This document shows, piece by piece, positions 18,473-26,194 of a DNA stretch of 64,000 bases. The first letter of the stretch is position 1. Each line of letters begins with the position of its first letter. The DNA lies in NCBI RefSeq assembly GCF_013870525.1, contig NZ_JACBXD010000042.1, positions 1 through 64,000 on the forward strand, in the 5' to 3' direction. A program made the position numbers and the translations under genes. Source of the stretch: Amycolatopsis pittospori (lineage in GTDB: Bacteria > Actinomycetota > Actinomycetes > Mycobacteriales > Pseudonocardiaceae). Under the pieces are notes generated by a model that was given only the letters and a program-made list of their open reading frames with translations, had not been told where the DNA came from and ran no database searches.

Positions 18473-18519
18473 ATGAACGGCCCGTTACTGGCAAATTTTG
18501 CAAGTAACGGGCCGTTCAT
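18473..18519. repeat. ATGAACGGCCCGTTA palindrome (copy 2)
   Basis: Arms ATGAACGGCCCGTTACTGGC (18473 on) and the complement ending at 18519, with the same AAATTT centre as the copy at 16771-16827 and one mismatch in the arms (TGG/TTG). It lies between the osmoprotectant-binding gene and the SRPBCC gene, both leftward, where it could terminate the former. Confidence 0.82.
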
Positions 18520-18535
18520 AGCACCTGGGGAAGGA

Positions 18536-19462
18536 CTAGATGAGGCTCTTTTCCTTCAGCCAGTCCTTCGCGACGTCGGCGGGCTTCTCGCCGTCCGAGT
18601 CGACGCGCTTGTTCAGCTCACGCAGCTGGACGGTGTCGAGCGCCTTGCTCACGGAGTTGACGAGGGCCGCGAAGTCGGCGCCGCGCTCGTCGAGGACCTT
18701 CTTGTTCACCGCGGGCACCACGTTCTCGGTCGGCACGATGCCGAGGTCGTCCTCCAGCGCCACGAACTGCGGGTCGCCGACGAGCGGGCTCACCGAGTCG
18801 ACCGGGATGACGGTGACCTTGCCGGACCGCAGCTGCTCGACGCGCGGGCCGGCCTCCTGCACGGTCTGGAAGGTGGCCTTCAGCTTGTAGACGTCGGTGA
18901 AGCCCTTGAAGCAGGGAAGCCGCTTCTCGCACTCCGGGCCGCCCGCGACGATGACGTTGTCGACCTTGGCGAGGTCGCTGATCTTCGCGAGGCCCTTCTC
19001 CTTGGCGAGGTCGGCCTTCACGATGTAGGTGTTCTTGTCCTCCGCCGGCGAGTAGTCCAGCAGGCCGATGCCCTCGGGCTCGAACAGCTTCTTGAGCTGC
19101 TCGTGCTCGCCGGCCGCGTCCTTCGCGGCGTCCTTGCCGAAACCGGTGGTGATGGCGGCGCCCTGGTACTCCGGGATGAACTGGAGCTCGCCGGACTTCA
19201 GCGCCGGGTAGATCAGCTCGCGCGAACCGAGGTTCAGCTTGCGGGTGATCGGGTAGCCCTTGGCCTCCAGCGCGTTCGCGTAGAGCTCGGCGAGGATCAG
19301 GCTGTCGGTGAAGTTGAACGACGCGACGACGATCGGCGCCCCGCCTTTGCTCTGCGCGGCCGGAGCCGCTGCCTCGTCGCCTCCCCCGCAGGCGGTCATA
19401 CCGAGGACGGCGGCGGCGAGCACCGCGCCCACTCGAACATTCCGTGTCCAGCGCACGTGCAC
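18536..19462 (-). CDS. Glycine betaine/osmoprotectant ABC substrate-binding lipoprotein
   Basis: A 308-residue exported lipoprotein (lipobox GMTAC, Cys about 25) of the OpuBC/ProX-type binding family (PF04069): IVVASFNFTDSLILAELYANAL, LGSRELIYPALKSGELQFIPEYQGA, and FVALEDDLGIVPTENVVPAV. It should capture betaine, choline or similar solutes for the two permeases encoded divergently at 19592-21006. An extra Cys pair (GPECEKRLPCFKG) could form a disulfide. GTG start at 19462. No ATPase gene is in this cluster. Confidence 0.9.
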   Translation of the reverse strand: MHVRWTRNVRVGAVLAAAVLGMTACGGGDEAAAPAAQSKGGAPIVVASFNFTDSLILAELYANALEAKGYPITRKLNLGSRELIYPALKSGELQFIPEYQGAAITTGFGKDAAKDAAGEHEQLKKLFEPEGIGLLDYSPAEDKNTYIVKADLAKEKGLAKISDLAKVDNVIVAGGPECEKRLPCFKGFTDVYKLKATFQTVQEAGPRVEQLRSGKVTVIPVDSVSPLVGDPQFVALEDDLGIVPTENVVPAVNKKVLDERGADFAALVNSVSKALDTVQLRELNKRVDSDGEKPADVAKDWLKEKSLI

Positions 19463-19591
19463 ACACTCCTATGACTCGAACAGAGCTTGGACAGTAATCC
19501 GGGGCTCCGACAGAATCCACATTTTGAGAGTTCCGCCCCGTGTGCTCTCAGAGAACGGAATCGCACCGCCCGATCGGGGTAAGGTCTGCCG

Positions 19592-20293
19592 GTGCGAGCC
19601 TCTTCCGTGTTCCCCGTACCCGCCCAAGGCGGGCGGCCGCTGTTCGAATGGCGGTGGGTGGACCGCCACTTCGACGAGATCCTGGAACGGCTGAACGAAC
19701 ACATCACGTTGACCGCGGCGGCGCTCGCCATCGGTTTGGTGGTGTCCATCGGTGTTTCGGTGGTTTCGCTGCGTCGCCGGTGGTTCTACGTCCTCGCGCT
19801 GAGCACCGCCGGTTCGCTGTACGTCATCCCGAGTCTCGGCGCCTTCGCCGTACTCGTGCCCTTCACCGGGCTGACGTCCTTCACCACCGCTGTGATCCCG
19901 TTGGCGACCTACACGTTGCTGATCCTGATCCGCAACATCGTCACCGGCGTGGAACAGGTGCCCAAGGAAGTCCGCGAAGCCGCGATAGGCATGGGCTTCA
20001 CGCGTTCGCGGTTGCTGTGGCAGGTCGAACTCCCGCTCGCGCTGCCGGTGGTGATCGCGGGCCTGCGGGTCGCGGCGGTGACCACGATCGGGCTCGTCAC
20101 GGTGACTTCGATGCTCGGCAAGGGCGGGCTCGGCTACTTCATCCGTAACGGAATCCAGACCGCGACGCCGAACCCGACGTCGATCATCGTCGGCGTCGGG
20201 CTTTCCGTGGTGCTCGCCGTCGTGGTGGACCTGCTGCTGTGGCTCGGTGGGCGCGCGCTCGCGCCGTGGTCGCGGAAGGCGGCGTCGCGATGA
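19592..20293 (+). CDS. Osmoprotectant ABC transporter permease 1 (OpuBB type)
   Basis: A 233-residue inner-membrane permease with five or six transmembrane segments and the binding-protein-dependent EAA-loop: VPKEVREAAIGMGFTRSRLLWQVELPLALPVV. GTG start eight bases after TAAGGT, so leaderless-looking. The intergenic region shared with the binding-protein gene has the inverted repeat TGAGAG...CTCTCA (about 19526-19551), a possible operator. Translation is coupled to the second permease by an ATGA overlap. The two unequal permeases would form a heterodimeric channel. Confidence 0.9.
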   Translation: MRASSVFPVPAQGGRPLFEWRWVDRHFDEILERLNEHITLTAAALAIGLVVSIGVSVVSLRRRWFYVLALSTAGSLYVIPSLGAFAVLVPFTGLTSFTTAVIPLATYTLLILIRNIVTGVEQVPKEVREAAIGMGFTRSRLLWQVELPLALPVVIAGLRVAAVTTIGLVTVTSMLGKGGLGYFIRNGIQTATPNPTSIIVGVGLSVVLAVVVDLLLWLGGRALAPWSRKAASR

Positions 20294-21006
20294 GCATCAT
20301 CGATCAGACCCTCGAGTGGCTCGGCGAACCGAATCGCTGGAGCTGGACCGACCCGGCGGGCATTCCGTATCGGACGGTCGAGCATCTCCAGTTCTCCTTG
20401 GTGGCACTGGTGATTTCGGCCGTGCTGACCATCCCGCCCGCGTTGTGGCTCGCGCATTACCGGCGCGCGCAGTTCCTCGCTACGAGCGCGGTCAACATCG
20501 GCCGCGCGATCCCCAGCTTCGGGTTGGTGATCCTGTTCTGGTTCCTGGCTTCCCGGCTCGAAGTCGATACGACGTTCTGGCCGCTGATGCTCGCGTTGGT
20601 GGCCTTGGCGCTGCCGCCGTTGTTCACCAACACCTACGCCGGCGTCATCCAGCTGGAGCAGGAGACCGTCGACGCCGCACGCGGAACCGGTTACCGGGAG
20701 TGGCAGATCATGCTGCGCCTGGAGTTGCCGCTGGCGTCGCCGGTCATCCTCGCGGGTGCCCGCGTCGCCTTCCTGCAACTGGTGGCGACCGTCGCGATCG
20801 GCGCGATCGTCAACGACGGCGGCGGACTCGGACGGTACATTGTGGACGGTTTCGCGCTCGGGGATCCGGGCCACGGCGAGATCCTGGCCGGCGGGATCGC
20901 CGTCGTCGTCCTGGCTCTGGTGTGCGAGGCCGTGTTCGCGCTCATCACCCGGGTGGTGACTCCGCGCGGGCTGGCGATCCAGTCCCGCGCGGAGGTCCAA
21001 TCCTGA
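20290..21006 (+). CDS. Osmoprotectant ABC transporter permease 2
   Basis: A 238-residue permease paralogous to the preceding one, with membrane segments around residues 35-60, 75-95, 100-120, 160-190 and 205-230 and the EAA-loop QETVDAARGTGYREWQIMLRLELPLASPVI. The ATG at 20290 overlaps the first permease stop; an in-frame upstream start is ignored because it lies inside that gene. After it comes a palindromic repeat and then a convergent gene, so the operon ends here without an ATP-binding subunit. Confidence 0.9.
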   Translation: MSIIDQTLEWLGEPNRWSWTDPAGIPYRTVEHLQFSLVALVISAVLTIPPALWLAHYRRAQFLATSAVNIGRAIPSFGLVILFWFLASRLEVDTTFWPLMLALVALALPPLFTNTYAGVIQLEQETVDAARGTGYREWQIMLRLELPLASPVILAGARVAFLQLVATVAIGAIVNDGGGLGRYIVDGFALGDPGHGEILAGGIAVVVLALVCEAVFALITRVVTPRGLAIQSRAEVQS

Positions 21007-21056
21007 AGCCGCGCCGATTCGCGGCCCCGGACACCTGCGGTCCGTCAGGGGATGGT

Positions 21057-21109
21057 GTTGCGAAAGCCACTTTCGCAACGTTGAAGGTTGTGAAAGTGGC
21101 TTTCGCAAC
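21057..21109. repeat. GTTGCGAAAG double-dyad repeat (copy 2)
   Basis: Same 53-base element as 5655-5707, with one change in the right unit (GTTGTGAAAG). It lies between the convergent permease and NucA/NucB-like genes and probably works as a bidirectional terminator. Confidence 0.85.
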
Positions 21110-21152
21110 ACCTTGCCCGGCGGACCTCACTGGGTCGAGGCGGCCGTGAGAG

Positions 21153-22454
21153 CTAGGCCCGTGCCCAGACCCAATACTGGTCACCGTCGAGAATGTGGCT
21201 CTCGCCGAGGAAGATCCGCAGCGTCTCTTCCAGCTTGTCGTAGTCGGCCTTGAGTACCGGCTTCACCGCGAACGACGCGCCTTCCGAGGTTCCCGGCGAG
21301 AAGTTCGCCCCGTCCTTCGTGCTGTTGAAGGGGTAAACGGCGCATTCGTTGGTGCCGCCGTCCGGCCGGGTCCGCCAGTTCGGGCCCGACCGCGTGGCGC
21401 AGGCCTGTTCGGCGACCGCCTTGTTCGCGTCCACCGTGGCCTGGTCGTGGTGGATCCGTGTGACCGGGTAAGTACGCAGCGCGCTGTTCGCGGAGTTCTT
21501 CCCCGCGACGAAACGTCCTTCGAGCGGACCGGGGTAGGTGGTGGCGAAATTCGTCATCGCGGCGTTCACCAGCTGGCCGGACTCCGCGATCTTCGGCTCC
21601 CGCAGGTCGACGACGAAGGTGTGGGTTCCGGGGAACACGCACTTGCTGCCGTAGGCGTACCCGGCGACGTCGCATCGCGCACTCGACGACAGCGACGGCG
21701 CGTCCAACCTGGCCGTCTCACCCGGCTCTCCCTCGAAGAACAGCGAGCGACCCAAGGTGTACCAGGTTCGCTTCTCGGCCTGGATCTTCGGCGGATCCGC
21801 GGGATTGGGGACATCCTCGCCCCGCATCGTGAAGACGTTGAGTTCGGTCGGTTCGGCGATCCAGTCCGCGATGCTCTTCGTGACCTCGGCTTCCGGCACG
21901 TCGCAGTTCGCGGTTCCGGTGGCGTACTTGGCCCCGCAGGTCAGGTCGATGCCGAATCGCGTGGTGTCGGGCATTCCGGTGTAGGTGAACATGACCACCT
22001 GATGGCCGATCACGACGCGACGCTGCGACGGTTGCATGTTCCGGATGACGATCACGCGGGCGCTCGCACTGGCGACCACCGGGCAGGTCGACTCCGGGCA
22101 GGCGTACCGCTGATAGCGCATATCGGTGATCTGACAGGTGGAAAACGGATTCTTGAAGACTCCGCCCAGCGGATTCTGCCGGTTGGGCGCGCATTCGTTG
22201 AAAGTGATCGGCGCGGGGGTGTTGACGTCGGTCGCCGAGACGTCCATCGGACGTTCGGCCGCCCCATCGACCGACACGGGTTTCACGGTCCGCAGGTCCA
22301 CGTCCTGCGGCAGAGCGGCGCTCGCGGGCAGTTCCCGGAAGATCTCCAGCGGGGTGGCGAGGGCGGCGGCCTGCGCCACGCTCACCAGTGAAGCGACGGC
22401 GAGGGCCGCCATGGAGATTCCGAGCACGACGCGACCACGTCTTCGATAGTTCAT
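21153..22454 (-). CDS. Secreted protein with NucA/NucB-like C-terminal domain
   Basis: A 433-residue exported protein. The signal peptide is about residues 1-30 (LGISMAALAVASLVSVAQAAA). The body contains several Cys pairs (CQITDMRYQRYACPESTC, CGAKYATGTANC) that suggest a disulfide-stabilised extracellular module. Residues about 330-433 resemble the PF14040 NucA/NucB deoxyribonuclease domain (PVTRIHHDQATVDANKAVAE, ECAVYPFNSTKDGANF, HILDGDQYWVWA). Where members I recall have CDEYPF, this has CAVYPF, so two acidic residues are absent and activity is doubtful. The ATG at 22454 has AAGGGGGAG just upstream. It is preceded by AT-richer DNA and stands as a single gene. Confidence 0.7.
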   Translation of the reverse strand: MNYRRRGRVVLGISMAALAVASLVSVAQAAALATPLEIFRELPASAALPQDVDLRTVKPVSVDGAAERPMDVSATDVNTPAPITFNECAPNRQNPLGGVFKNPFSTCQITDMRYQRYACPESTCPVVASASARVIVIRNMQPSQRRVVIGHQVVMFTYTGMPDTTRFGIDLTCGAKYATGTANCDVPEAEVTKSIADWIAEPTELNVFTMRGEDVPNPADPPKIQAEKRTWYTLGRSLFFEGEPGETARLDAPSLSSSARCDVAGYAYGSKCVFPGTHTFVVDLREPKIAESGQLVNAAMTNFATTYPGPLEGRFVAGKNSANSALRTYPVTRIHHDQATVDANKAVAEQACATRSGPNWRTRPDGGTNECAVYPFNSTKDGANFSPGTSEGASFAVKPVLKADYDKLEETLRIFLGESHILDGDQYWVWARA

Positions 22455-22609
22455 GTTCTCCCCCTTCATGGAACACGCGGACCGCTCACGTTAAGGGAGC
22501 CTCGACCTCAAGGTCATTACGACATTCGAGGAGTAACGACCGGGGATGAACGGCGATCGTGGAACCGGAATTCTTGTCAGAAAAAGCAAACGAGCGAACA
22601 GCTGGTCGA

Positions 22610-24025
22610 TCAATTCGGGACAGCGTTCCGCAACGCCGCGACGAGCGTCGTCACCTCGGGTCCCAGAGATCGGTCCACCGCCATCGGCGGAACCAGCGAA
22701 CCGAGCCATTCGTAGGTATCCCGAAGCCCGGCCGGCCCTTTCCCGGACGCCAGCCACCGCGCCTGCGACCCGGTGATCAGCTCGCAGGCCGTGATGGCGA
22801 ACATCCGCGCGCACGCGTCCCGAAGCTGATTCCCCGCCGCCCAGGCGAACGCCTGCACGTCCTCCTGCCCGGCGGAAGTGTCGACGGAACCCAAGGTCGC
22901 CGGTGTGACCAGCCGCCGCAGTGCGTGCAGTTCCCCCGCCGCGCGTTTGTGCAGCGGAACCAGCCCGGCCTGCGGCCCCGGATCCACCGCCAATTGCGCG
23001 GGTAGTCCGCTGAACCGTTCGTCCAGCAACCGGTGCGTCCGCTGGACGCTCACCTCGCCGAGATGCACCAGCGCCGCCGTCGCCGCGTCCATCCGCAAAC
23101 CGAGTTCGACGGCGTGGAAGCCCGTCGTGGAAACGAATTCGCCGTCGAGGAAGGCGGGAGAATCCGTCGGCATCGAGCGTCGCAGGACGTCGTCGAGATC
23201 GTCGGCGATCCGCGTCAGATGGGCGATCGCGCGGGGAGCGACGCGTACCGAGACCGGCGCCTGCACGACGCCCGGACGCTCGACGGAACCGTGGATCAGC
23301 CCGCCCAAGTCGAACAGCACCGCACGCAGGACCTGGTCGTCACCGGCCAGCGCGGGTCGATAAATCGCCTGCGGCGCACCGAGTACGTCGATGGCGATCG
23401 CCGCGGTCAGCGTCTGCAGGCGGGCCAAGCGCCGCACGTCGGTCAGCGCGAAGGCGGCCAGCGTCTCGGCAAGCGGCGAGCCCTGGATGAGCGTCGCGCC
23501 TTCTTTGAGGCCCAGCTCGTACGGCTTCGCCAGCACCTCCGCGGCAGGGGTTTCGACGCCGTCGACCAGGACGGTCCCGACCCCGAGGAAGGTCTGGAAG
23601 GCGTGCGCCAGCGGGATGATCTCGCCCGCGCTGCCCAGCCCCGCCCTCGGCACGGCGGGGGTGAATCCCTCGTTCAGCCTGTCGACGAGGAACGTCACCA
23701 GGTCCGGGCTCGCGCCCGCCTCCGGCGCGAGCAGATCCCGCAGGCGCACCAGGAGAAGCCGGCGCACCTCCTCCGCCGAAAGCCACGGCGGACCGCCGAC
23801 GGCACGGCCGATCAGCAGGTTCCGCTGCTGATCGGCAGAGCCCGCCAACGGAACCCCGGCGAGCCGTCCCATACCGGTGTTGACGCCGTAGACCGGACGG
23901 TCGGTCAGCGCGTCGAGGATACGGGCGCGGTTCTCGCCCACCCGCGCCAGCAACACGGGGTCGATTTCGAGGAATCCGGCGTCGAACGCCGAATCCAGCG
24001 CGAAGTCCTTTGTGGACAGTCTCAC
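22610..24025 (-). CDS. Aromatic amino acid ammonia-lyase (HAL/PAL) homologue lacking the MIO tripeptide
   Basis: A 471-residue protein clearly of the histidine/phenylalanine ammonia-lyase fold. It has the Tyr loop PVYGVNTGMGRLAGVPL (Y46), QQRNLLIGRAVGG, the helix-rich core, and SAGQEDVQAFAWA, equivalent to the usual NQEDHVS. The site that should read GASGDLAPLAH reads LGSAGEIIPLAH, so the autocatalytic Ala-Ser-Gly is Ser-Ala-Gly (132-134) and Asp is Glu. Without the central Ser the MIO cofactor should not form by the known route. The protein may be inactive, act by another chemistry, or act as an aminomutase-like or regulatory homologue. Its GTG start overlaps the stop of the YbaK gene (GTGA). 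Confidence 0.8.
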   Translation of the reverse strand: MRLSTKDFALDSAFDAGFLEIDPVLLARVGENRARILDALTDRPVYGVNTGMGRLAGVPLAGSADQQRNLLIGRAVGGPPWLSAEEVRRLLLVRLRDLLAPEAGASPDLVTFLVDRLNEGFTPAVPRAGLGSAGEIIPLAHAFQTFLGVGTVLVDGVETPAAEVLAKPYELGLKEGATLIQGSPLAETLAAFALTDVRRLARLQTLTAAIAIDVLGAPQAIYRPALAGDDQVLRAVLFDLGGLIHGSVERPGVVQAPVSVRVAPRAIAHLTRIADDLDDVLRRSMPTDSPAFLDGEFVSTTGFHAVELGLRMDAATAALVHLGEVSVQRTHRLLDERFSGLPAQLAVDPGPQAGLVPLHKRAAGELHALRRLVTPATLGSVDTSAGQEDVQAFAWAAGNQLRDACARMFAITACELITGSQARWLASGKGPAGLRDTYEWLGSLVPPMAVDRSLGPEVTTLVAALRNAVPN

Positions 24026-24576
24026 TCGACGGGGCGCGCCAGGCCGTCGATCACCTCGGCACCGGGCAGGGACGCGAGCGCCGAACCCGAGATCAGGAGT
24101 TTGCTGCCGCGGATACCACTGCCGATGACGAGTTCGGGCGCGTCCGCGACGCGCTGGTCGATCAGGATCGGCCACGCTTCGGGCAGGCCGACCGGCGTGA
24201 TGCCGCCGTACTCCATGCCGGTGATCGCGACGGCCTCGTCCATCGGGGCGAAAGACGCCTTGCGGACGTCGAGACGGCGTTTGATCACGCCGTTCACGTC
24301 GGCGCGAGTGGTGGCGAGGATGAGCGCGGCGGCGAACCGGACCTCACCGGCGCGTTTGCCGGCGACGACGACACAGTTCGCGGAGGCCGTCAGAGGGGAG
24401 CCGTACGCCTCGCAGAAGGCGGCGGTGTCGGCGAGTTCGGCATCGATCTCGGCGACACCCACGGCGTCGGGATCGGAGAGAGCGGCGAGTGCCTTGGCGA
24501 CGGGCTCGGCGAGGAGGTCCGTACGCGAGGGCGCGGGGACGACGGTGAGGCTTCCGGCGATGGTCCAGGTGGTCAC
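24022..24576 (-). CDS. YbaK/aminoacyl-tRNA deacylase-type protein
   Basis: A 184-residue protein of the YbaK/ProX editing-domain family (PF04073). Visible pieces are FCEAYGSPLTASANCVVVAGKR, the conserved RRLDVRKASFAPMDEAVAITGMEYGGITPVGL (the segment that includes the catalytic-Lys and GG substrate-pocket region of the fold), and VIGSGIRGSKLLISG. Such proteins hydrolyse mischarged aminoacyl-tRNAs in the cytosol. It is the first gene of a coupled pair with the HAL homologue. That pairing hints at amino-acid metabolism rather than bulk tRNA editing, but this is inference. Confidence 0.85.
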   Translation of the reverse strand: MTTWTIAGSLTVVPAPSRTDLLAEPVAKALAALSDPDAVGVAEIDAELADTAAFCEAYGSPLTASANCVVVAGKRAGEVRFAAALILATTRADVNGVIKRRLDVRKASFAPMDEAVAITGMEYGGITPVGLPEAWPILIDQRVADAPELVIGSGIRGSKLLISGSALASLPGAEVIDGLARPVE

Positions 24577-24589
24577 ACCGCCACCCTAA

Positions 24590-24883
24590 TCACCAGCTAC
24601 GGCCGCCGCGCTGGACCTCGATGAGCTTGGGGCGGACGTCCACGAGATAGACCAGGACCGCGACCAGGGCGGGCAGCCACAGGATCATGCCGCCGCCGTA
24701 GAACTCGAAGATGGTCAGCACCGCGGTGGACCCGCCGGTGATGAGCATCCAGATGGGTTTGGTCTTGCGATCGGCGGCCGAATACGCGTCGGCACGCTGG
24801 AGAAGCGCGTGTACGAACGCGAAGAGGCCGGTGAATGCGCCGCCCCAGTGGATGGCGAAGAGGATCCAGGTGGCAACGAACAC
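24590..24883 (-). CDS. DUF2516 membrane protein (Rv0476-like)
   Basis: A 97-residue membrane protein with three hydrophobic segments (about 1-27, 45-60, 65-82): MFVATWILFAIHWGGAFTGL, WMLITGGSTAVLTIFEFYGG, LWLPALVAVLVYLVDVRPKL. Length and sequence match DUF2516, encoded next to hbhA in mycobacteria as here. Function unknown. A strong hairpin separates it from hbhA. Confidence 0.88.
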   Translation of the reverse strand: MFVATWILFAIHWGGAFTGLFAFVHALLQRADAYSAADRKTKPIWMLITGGSTAVLTIFEFYGGGMILWLPALVAVLVYLVDVRPKLIEVQRGGRSW

Positions 24884-24917
24884 GAAGTCAGCTTACGTCA
24901 AACCGGGCGAATGACCC

Positions 24918-24951
24918 GGGCCCCTGGTACCGAAGCCGGTACCAGGGGCCC
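24918..24951. terminator. 14-bp perfect hairpin after hbhA
   Basis: Arms GGGCCCCTGGTACC at 24918-24931 and its complement at 24938-24951 with a six-base loop. It lies between the hbhA stop and the DUF2516 start, so DUF2516 probably has its own promoter or depends on read-through. Confidence 0.75.
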
Positions 24952-24968
24952 TGGGGTTCACGCGGACC

Positions 24969-25643
24969 TTACTTCTCGGTCGTCTTCGGCGCGGTGGCCG
25001 GCTTCTTGGCGGCCGGGCCGGTGGTGGTGCGGCGCGCCGGGGTCACGGTCTTCGGCGCGGTCTTGTTGGCGACCTTGCGCGAAGCGGAGCGGGTCTCGTG
25101 CGCGAGGTCGTCACCGATCTCCTCGACCTCGTCGGCGATCTCGCCGGCGACCTCGGTGACCTTGCGGGCGGTCTTCTCGCCCACCGAGCGGGTGCCCTTG
25201 GTGACCTTGCCGAGCACGGTGTCGATGCGCTCGCGGGCGTCGGTGGTGGCGCCTTCGACGCGGTCCTGCGCGGTGGTCAGCGCGTCCTCGAGCTGCTCGA
25301 TGGCCTTCTTGACCTGCGGCTGCGCGGCGATCTTGTCCCACGCCTGCTCACCGGACTCGGCCAGCTTGTTGTACAGCTTCAGCGCGGCCTCGGTGTACTC
25401 GTCGATGACCTTGCGCAGCTCGGCCGGGTCCAGCTTCTCGCGAAGGCCCTCGACGTCGTGCGGGATCTCTTCGATGTTCTTGCGGGCGGTCTCGCTGCTC
25501 TCGACGACCTTCTCGCGGGCCTTGCCGACGGCGTCGATGACGGCCTGTCCGGCGAGGTTCCCGGCGCCCAGCGCGGCCAGCAGCGGCGTGCGGACCTGGT
25601 CGAGGGCGGTGTGCTTGCGGTCGGTCTTCGTGGCCGTGGTCAT
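24969..25643 (-). CDS. hbhA: Heparin-binding hemagglutinin HbhA-like protein
   Basis: A 224-residue protein with a short N-terminal hydrophobic stretch (TPLLAALGAGNLAGQAVIDA), a long helical coiled-coil (about 30-180, many heptads: REKVVESSETARKNIEEIP, EQLEDALTTAQDRVEGATTD) and a Lys/Ala/Thr/Pro-rich basic tail (KKPATAPKTTEK). In mycobacteria HbhA is a surface adhesin whose methylated Lys tail binds heparan sulfate. It also affects lipid bodies and cell wall. Here the tail is shorter in lysine, so adhesin function is not implied. The ATG overlaps the upstream XRE regulator stop. Confidence 0.85.
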   Translation of the reverse strand: MTTATKTDRKHTALDQVRTPLLAALGAGNLAGQAVIDAVGKAREKVVESSETARKNIEEIPHDVEGLREKLDPAELRKVIDEYTEAALKLYNKLAESGEQAWDKIAAQPQVKKAIEQLEDALTTAQDRVEGATTDARERIDTVLGKVTKGTRSVGEKTARKVTEVAGEIADEVEEIGDDLAHETRSASRKVANKTAPKTVTPARRTTTGPAAKKPATAPKTTEK

Positions 25644-26086
25644 GCTGACTCCTTGGATTCGGCTTCTTGGTCTGTGGTTTCCGCCTGTTCGGGCTTGGCG
25701 GCGGCGTTCTCGCGGCGGAACGATTCGTAGACGTCGAGCAGGACCTGCTTCTGCCGCTCGGTCAGCTCCGCGTCGGCGCGGATCGAATCGCCGACCGGGC
25801 CGCCCGTGGGCAGATCGAGGATTCCCGCTTGCACGTAGAGCGCCTCGGCCGAAATACGCAGGCCCTTGGCGATCTGCTGCAGGATCTCCGCGCTGGGTTT
25901 GCGGACCCCGCGCTCGATCTGACTGAGGTACGGATTGGACACGCCGGCGAGTTTCGACAGCTGCCGCAAGGAGATCTTCGCCGTGCTGCGCTGCTGGCGG
26001 ATGTACTCGCCGATGTCGGAAGCGATGTCCGCGACCTTCTCCATCGGTCCGCCCGATGTGGGCTGATCCCGGTTGGTGTCTGACAT
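25640..26086 (-). CDS. XRE-family regulator (Rv0474-like)
   Basis: A 148-residue DNA-binding protein with an HTH_XRE domain at about 25-85 (IGEYIRQQRSTAKISLRQLS, then GVSNPYLSQIERGVRKPSAEILQQIAKGL). A short helical C-terminus ends in an acidic Glu/Ala tail. It precedes hbhA with an ATGA overlap, as its mycobacterial homologue does, so it likely regulates or is co-expressed with hbhA. The upstream region contains the 7-base repeat TTGCAAG/CTTGCAA (AGCTATTGCAAGCACTCTGC, then TTGCAACC, 26130-26157), possibly its operator. Confidence 0.87.
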   Translation of the reverse strand: MSDTNRDQPTSGGPMEKVADIASDIGEYIRQQRSTAKISLRQLSKLAGVSNPYLSQIERGVRKPSAEILQQIAKGLRISAEALYVQAGILDLPTGGPVGDSIRADAELTERQKQVLLDVYESFRRENAAAKPEQAETTDQEAESKESA

Positions 26087-26194
26087 CGGTCACCTCCTCG
26101 CGACGTCTTCAACGCTACGCGCGAGTGCTAGCTATTGCAAGCACTCTGCTTGCAACCATCGGGTGTGTTGGTGCTCACCCGCTACGGTGGAGGG

